Below are positions 61,328-64,000 of a DNA stretch of 64,000 bases, piece after piece. The stretch's first letter is position 1. Every line of letters starts with the position of its first letter. A program made the position numbers and the translations under genes. The DNA is from Larix kaempferi (taxonomy: Eukaryota > Streptophyta > Pinopsida > Pinales > Pinaceae), in the NCBI GenBank assembly GCA_027924585.1, contig BSBM01001719.1, positions 13,659,001 through 13,723,000 on the forward strand. Direction: 5' to 3'. The notes beneath the pieces were generated by a model, which ran no database searches, had not been told where the DNA came from, and was given only the letters and a program-made list of their open reading frames with translations.

Positions 61328-61703
61328 CTGTAAATGAAAGTTGATAAAAGAAACTTAGACTTTAATGGTTCTGATTGTGCCTAGATGAGGATAGGCGCAA
61401 GTCACAATAACTGTTCATTTTACAAAATTTCTCAATGACGAATCTTTTCCATGTACAACAAAACCACCACTTATAGTTCCTACAATTGCCAAACAAGACA
61501 TAAGAGAAGATTATAAATACTCGGGGACTTACTTTGATCTTTGTATTGCTAAATACAACAACAATCAGAGAATGTATATGCTTAAATTATTTTCATATCA
61601 ACATCTGTATGCATTTTATGTTATGTGGCTACTTTCTGCTGTTTCAATAAACAACATCTATAACAGAAATGAGCTTGCCCGGTAACACTTGGTGAAACTA
61701 TAC

Positions 61704-61790
61704 CTCGAGGTCATATCCAAGTGCCTGTAGGCCAGCTGCAACACTAAACAGCAGCAGAAGGTGAGGGCTCCTCGAAAGATCAGAGCACAC
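61704..61790 (-). CDS. Exon 2 of glycosyltransferase
   Basis: It encodes 29 residues in phase 0, too short for ordinary ORF calling. It starts after the acceptor GACAG at 61791 and reads VCSDLSRSPHLLLLFSVAAG, then LQALGYDLE. This is the first beta-alpha unit of the GT-B N-terminal Rossmann domain. The donor is GAG|GTATAG. Confidence 0.88.
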
Positions 61791-62614
61791 CTGTCATGGA
61801 AACATCCAAGAAAGTAATGTCAGTAATCTTATGTCTACTTTACAATATAAGCAAAGTCCTTGAAAGAAGGTCATATCAATCCTATGACTGTGAGGATATA
61901 AGGCTTGTCCACAAAGTTGATATAGGTGTACCTCCAGTAAGTAAACAGTGGTTATATGGGACGGGACAGCACGGGGAAATTCGTCACAGAGAGATGTACA
62001 TGGGAAAGAAAATTGGTCTTCACTTAGAAGATCTGTCTTCGACACAGATCAAGACAAGACTGATAGATTTTGAATTGAAGAGTTTCATATATCAAATTGT
62101 TTGACTTTTAACCAGTGCTTGATGTTTCTGTGAGATGACAATTAAATTGCAGGCCTTAAAGGAAAGCATGGGGGTGGGGGCATGGGTCAGGTGATTCTCA
62201 TCTCCAGGTGCTATAAGTTTGACCCCTTGAGCTCCCATGGCTACCTTTAAGTGATAAGAAAAGCCCACGGAAATAGAAATTTGGTCAACATGTAAAACTC
62301 CTCACTCCTCACTGTTAGACCAAAGCAATGTTAGCAATAATACATTTCTACCTTAGAAGAAATCAATTATGGCAGTATTTATTTTCCTTTCTTCAGCTTC
62401 AATTCAGATGGTGTTCGTCGCATACTAGTCACATTTACGGTGTTCTTCTCAACGTTGTGGGTCTACGATCTAAGATTTATGTCATTGGACCTCTTAATGC
62501 AATAGCATTCTCTATTTCAACTAATTACTGCAGTTGTATGGTTGTATGAATTCTCTGTAAATAGTTGCAGTCAGCCAATATACAGGAAACATATTATTAG
62601 TTTAATGTACTTAC
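61791..62614 (-). other. Intron 1 (824 bp)
   Basis: GT-AG intron between exons 1 and 2; short open frames on both strands here are not supported by motifs. Confidence 0.8.
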
Positions 62615-63193
62615 GAGTGCAAGCTGAGGATCCCTGATTGGATGGCGCTTCTCGTGTCTTGCTGATATATTTGAATCCCAGCTACGTTTACCCAAAATCT
62701 TAGAAGGCACAAATTTGATATTTTCTCCAAAATAATCAGGATTTTCTCGAACATTAAGCTGTAGATTTTTGGCAGGAAGGCTAATGCCACTATAACCAGG
62801 AGGAGCAAAATCAGGAGTTCTGAGAAACGTCATTATAGTGTCTTGCATCAATGCCTCGACCAAAAAACAAGTAACTGCAAAACATATAAGGATGCTATAG
62901 ATCCATGTCCCTCTGCTCTTTCTGCCAAACCCTTCAGTCTTCTCACCTCTACCTGGTTTGTTCAAATGAGACTTAACCTTCGAGCCAAGCTCACCGTTAC
63001 CCCCATTGGCTTTGTAGGTCTCTGGGTCAATCCCATTAAAATGAAATGCACGCTTGAAGGGGTACCCATTTCCTCTAATCGGATACCCTGCATCACACAC
63101 TCTGGGAGTACCCAATTCATCATTGCCTTCCAGTGCTATTTTCAAAGTAGATGAATCCAAGTGCCCGTTAGAGTGTGCCACAGGCATACCCAT
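62615..63193 (-). CDS. Exon 1: N-terminus and signal anchor of the glycosyltransferase
   Basis: It encodes 193 residues. The start is the ATG at 63193-63191 (reading MGMPVAHSNGHLD): it is the first in-frame ATG after an in-frame TGA at 63238-63236. A longer reading from a TTG at 63202 is not needed. The first ~95 residues are polar, with a basic patch (GFGRKSRGTW) just before one hydrophobic segment (about residues 97-117, WIYSILICFAVTCFLVEAL), as in type II Golgi anchors. A stem follows, rich in Pro, Gly and Asn, and the exon closes on RDPQLAL, the conserved entry to the GT-B fold. The donor is CTC|GTAAGT. Confidence 0.9.
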
Positions 63194-64000
63194 CTGATTC
63201 AATCTATGTAAAAATATGTGTGCTTTCCTTCTCCGTCACTGAGGATCTTAAAAACCATACTGTTTTAGTCTTTCATGCATCAAACCCAGAAATCGTATCG
63301 TCGTTTTAATCTCTTTGAATCGTACCCATATGACAGATACAGTTTTCAATCATACCCAATGAGGCCTTGGGATTAACCTATTAAGTTCTGCTCACGTCAT
63401 GTACTTGTGACATACCATGACTCTTAGAAACACAAAACTGGCCCAGTTTTTCAACATTCAGTCCTTCATCAGCTAACAGATCTTATTGGGCAGACTTATA
63501 CTACAAACATATGGTGTCTCATATACACATGTTGATTGGATCAGATAGATCTGCACTTAATAGGGACTACTGTGCTCGTACAATCCTAGATGACAATTGT
63601 ATACTCAGTTCTTTGTTTTTTTCGGCTTCTGTGGCGAGGGAGGAGAGAACAGGTGATTGGTGTTTTAACTACATCACCATGACCATGCATGAAACCCCAC
63701 ATATACTCGAGGTTAACGAGAACAGGGCGGTGTGGAGGGCGATCAACGCTACCTGGCTATCAAATTATTGTTGTTTTGGAGGTAGAGCCAGCATGTCGTT
63801 TACTTGGAGAAACATTTGGATTGCGGTGGCCTTTCTGAGGCGAATGGGATTAAGGTGCCCAAGAGCAGATAAGTTCACACTGATTTGTGTACGCTATATT
63901 AACACGCTCCCTCCTAAAACTGACACAACTCCAGTTTGAAGCGGAATCCATCTTAATAAATTCAATCCATAAAAATTACGGTGTTTTTTTTCTCAGAAGA
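63194..64000 (-). promoter_or_regulatory. 5' UTR and upstream region of the host gene
   Basis: This lies upstream of the ATG on the minus strand. A CT-rich stretch (minus strand, about 63655-63625, CTCTCCTCCCTCGCC) is typical of plant 5' leaders. A weak TATA-like TTAATATAG lies near 63900. The transcription start cannot be fixed from sequence, and no other gene is evident before the window ends. Confidence 0.35.

Larger units (their letters stand above)
391..63193 (-). other. Host gene: GT-B/GT4-like membrane glycosyltransferase, 3' end outside window
   Basis: Eleven coding exons on the minus strand join in frame over GT-AG introns (exon phases agree at every junction) to give about 866 codons plus two bases. 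The order is a short cytosolic N-terminus, one membrane span, then a GT-B type glycosyltransferase fold. I recognise the family as the plant proteins At4g01210/At5g04480 ('glycosyl transferase family 1', about 1030 residues); from that length the missing C-terminal part should be roughly 150-200 residues. The likely location is the Golgi as a type II protein; the acceptor and donor sugars are not known to me. Introns 3, 6 and 10 are 23.6, 11.6 and 22.3 kb and carry nearly all the mobile DNA. The other introns are 824, 376, 161, 131, 134, 134 and 913 bp. No frameshift or internal stop occurs in any exon, so the gene looks functional. Confidence 0.93.

Noticed and set aside
63194-63202. Upstream TTG as start of the glycosyltransferase
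   Set aside because: An ATG three codons downstream is the first in-frame ATG after a stop and fits the family N-terminus.
63511-63939. 142-codon open frame on the plus strand upstream of the host gene
   Set aside because: No recognisable domain, no gene context, and it lies in the expected 5' leader/promoter of the minus-strand gene; length is compatible with chance.
1-64000. tRNA, rRNA or CRISPR loci
   Set aside because: tRNA-like matches are only retrotransposon primer sites (tRNA-Met and tRNA-Asp complements); no cloverleaf, rRNA or spaced-repeat array was seen.

Overview
The window is nuclear plant DNA. It is AT-rich, has introns of 11-24 kb packed with nested LTR retrotransposons and hAT elements, and contains one host gene that I can support. 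Very long introns filled with old, degraded LTR elements suggest a gymnosperm (conifer, ginkgo or cycad type) rather than a compact angiosperm genome. This is inferred from architecture, not from a species marker.

Host gene: a single minus-strand gene crosses the whole window. Its ATG is at 63193-63191 and eleven coding exons run down to 391, where the gene leaves the window with its last exon(s) missing. The exons join in frame across GT-AG introns and give about 866 residues of a type II membrane GT-B (GT4-like) glycosyltransferase of the family of Arabidopsis At4g01210/At5g04480. Only about 2.6 kb of 62.8 kb is coding. Three introns are giant: intron 3 (37594-61217), intron 6 (25180-36760) and intron 10 (573-22897). 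The others are 131-913 bp.

Intron 10 holds a minus-strand copia element (1097-19638, TSD CAAGT). It was later invaded by two solo giant LTRs (7180-10935 and 14266-17484), a hAT element (11006-12158) and a 1.06-kb TRIM-like element (17735-18791). Two more solo LTRs, each with a TSD, lie at 20542-21147 and 21484-21983, and a 365-bp tandem duplication sits between the copia element and these.

Intron 6 holds a degraded hAT transposase (about 25.7-26.8 kb), a 408-bp tandem duplication and a third solo giant LTR (31478-35020).

Intron 3 holds a plus-strand copia element (39952-58808). Its 5' LTR is split by a chromovirus (40264-45391) and by a hAT element (45718-47422). Its reverse-transcriptase gene is split by a Tat-like Ty3/gypsy element (50055-56864). 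A 437-bp hAT MITE lies at 59639-60075.

The most unusual signals are two. First, the Tat-like element's left end is a 631-bp near-perfect palindrome made of two head-to-head LTR 3' halves, yet the element is bounded by a near-perfect target duplication. Second, the giant LTRs share a pair of hairpins near their 3' ends whose stems show compensatory base changes between diverged copies, next to where the primer-binding site lies. No tRNA, rRNA or CRISPR was seen.
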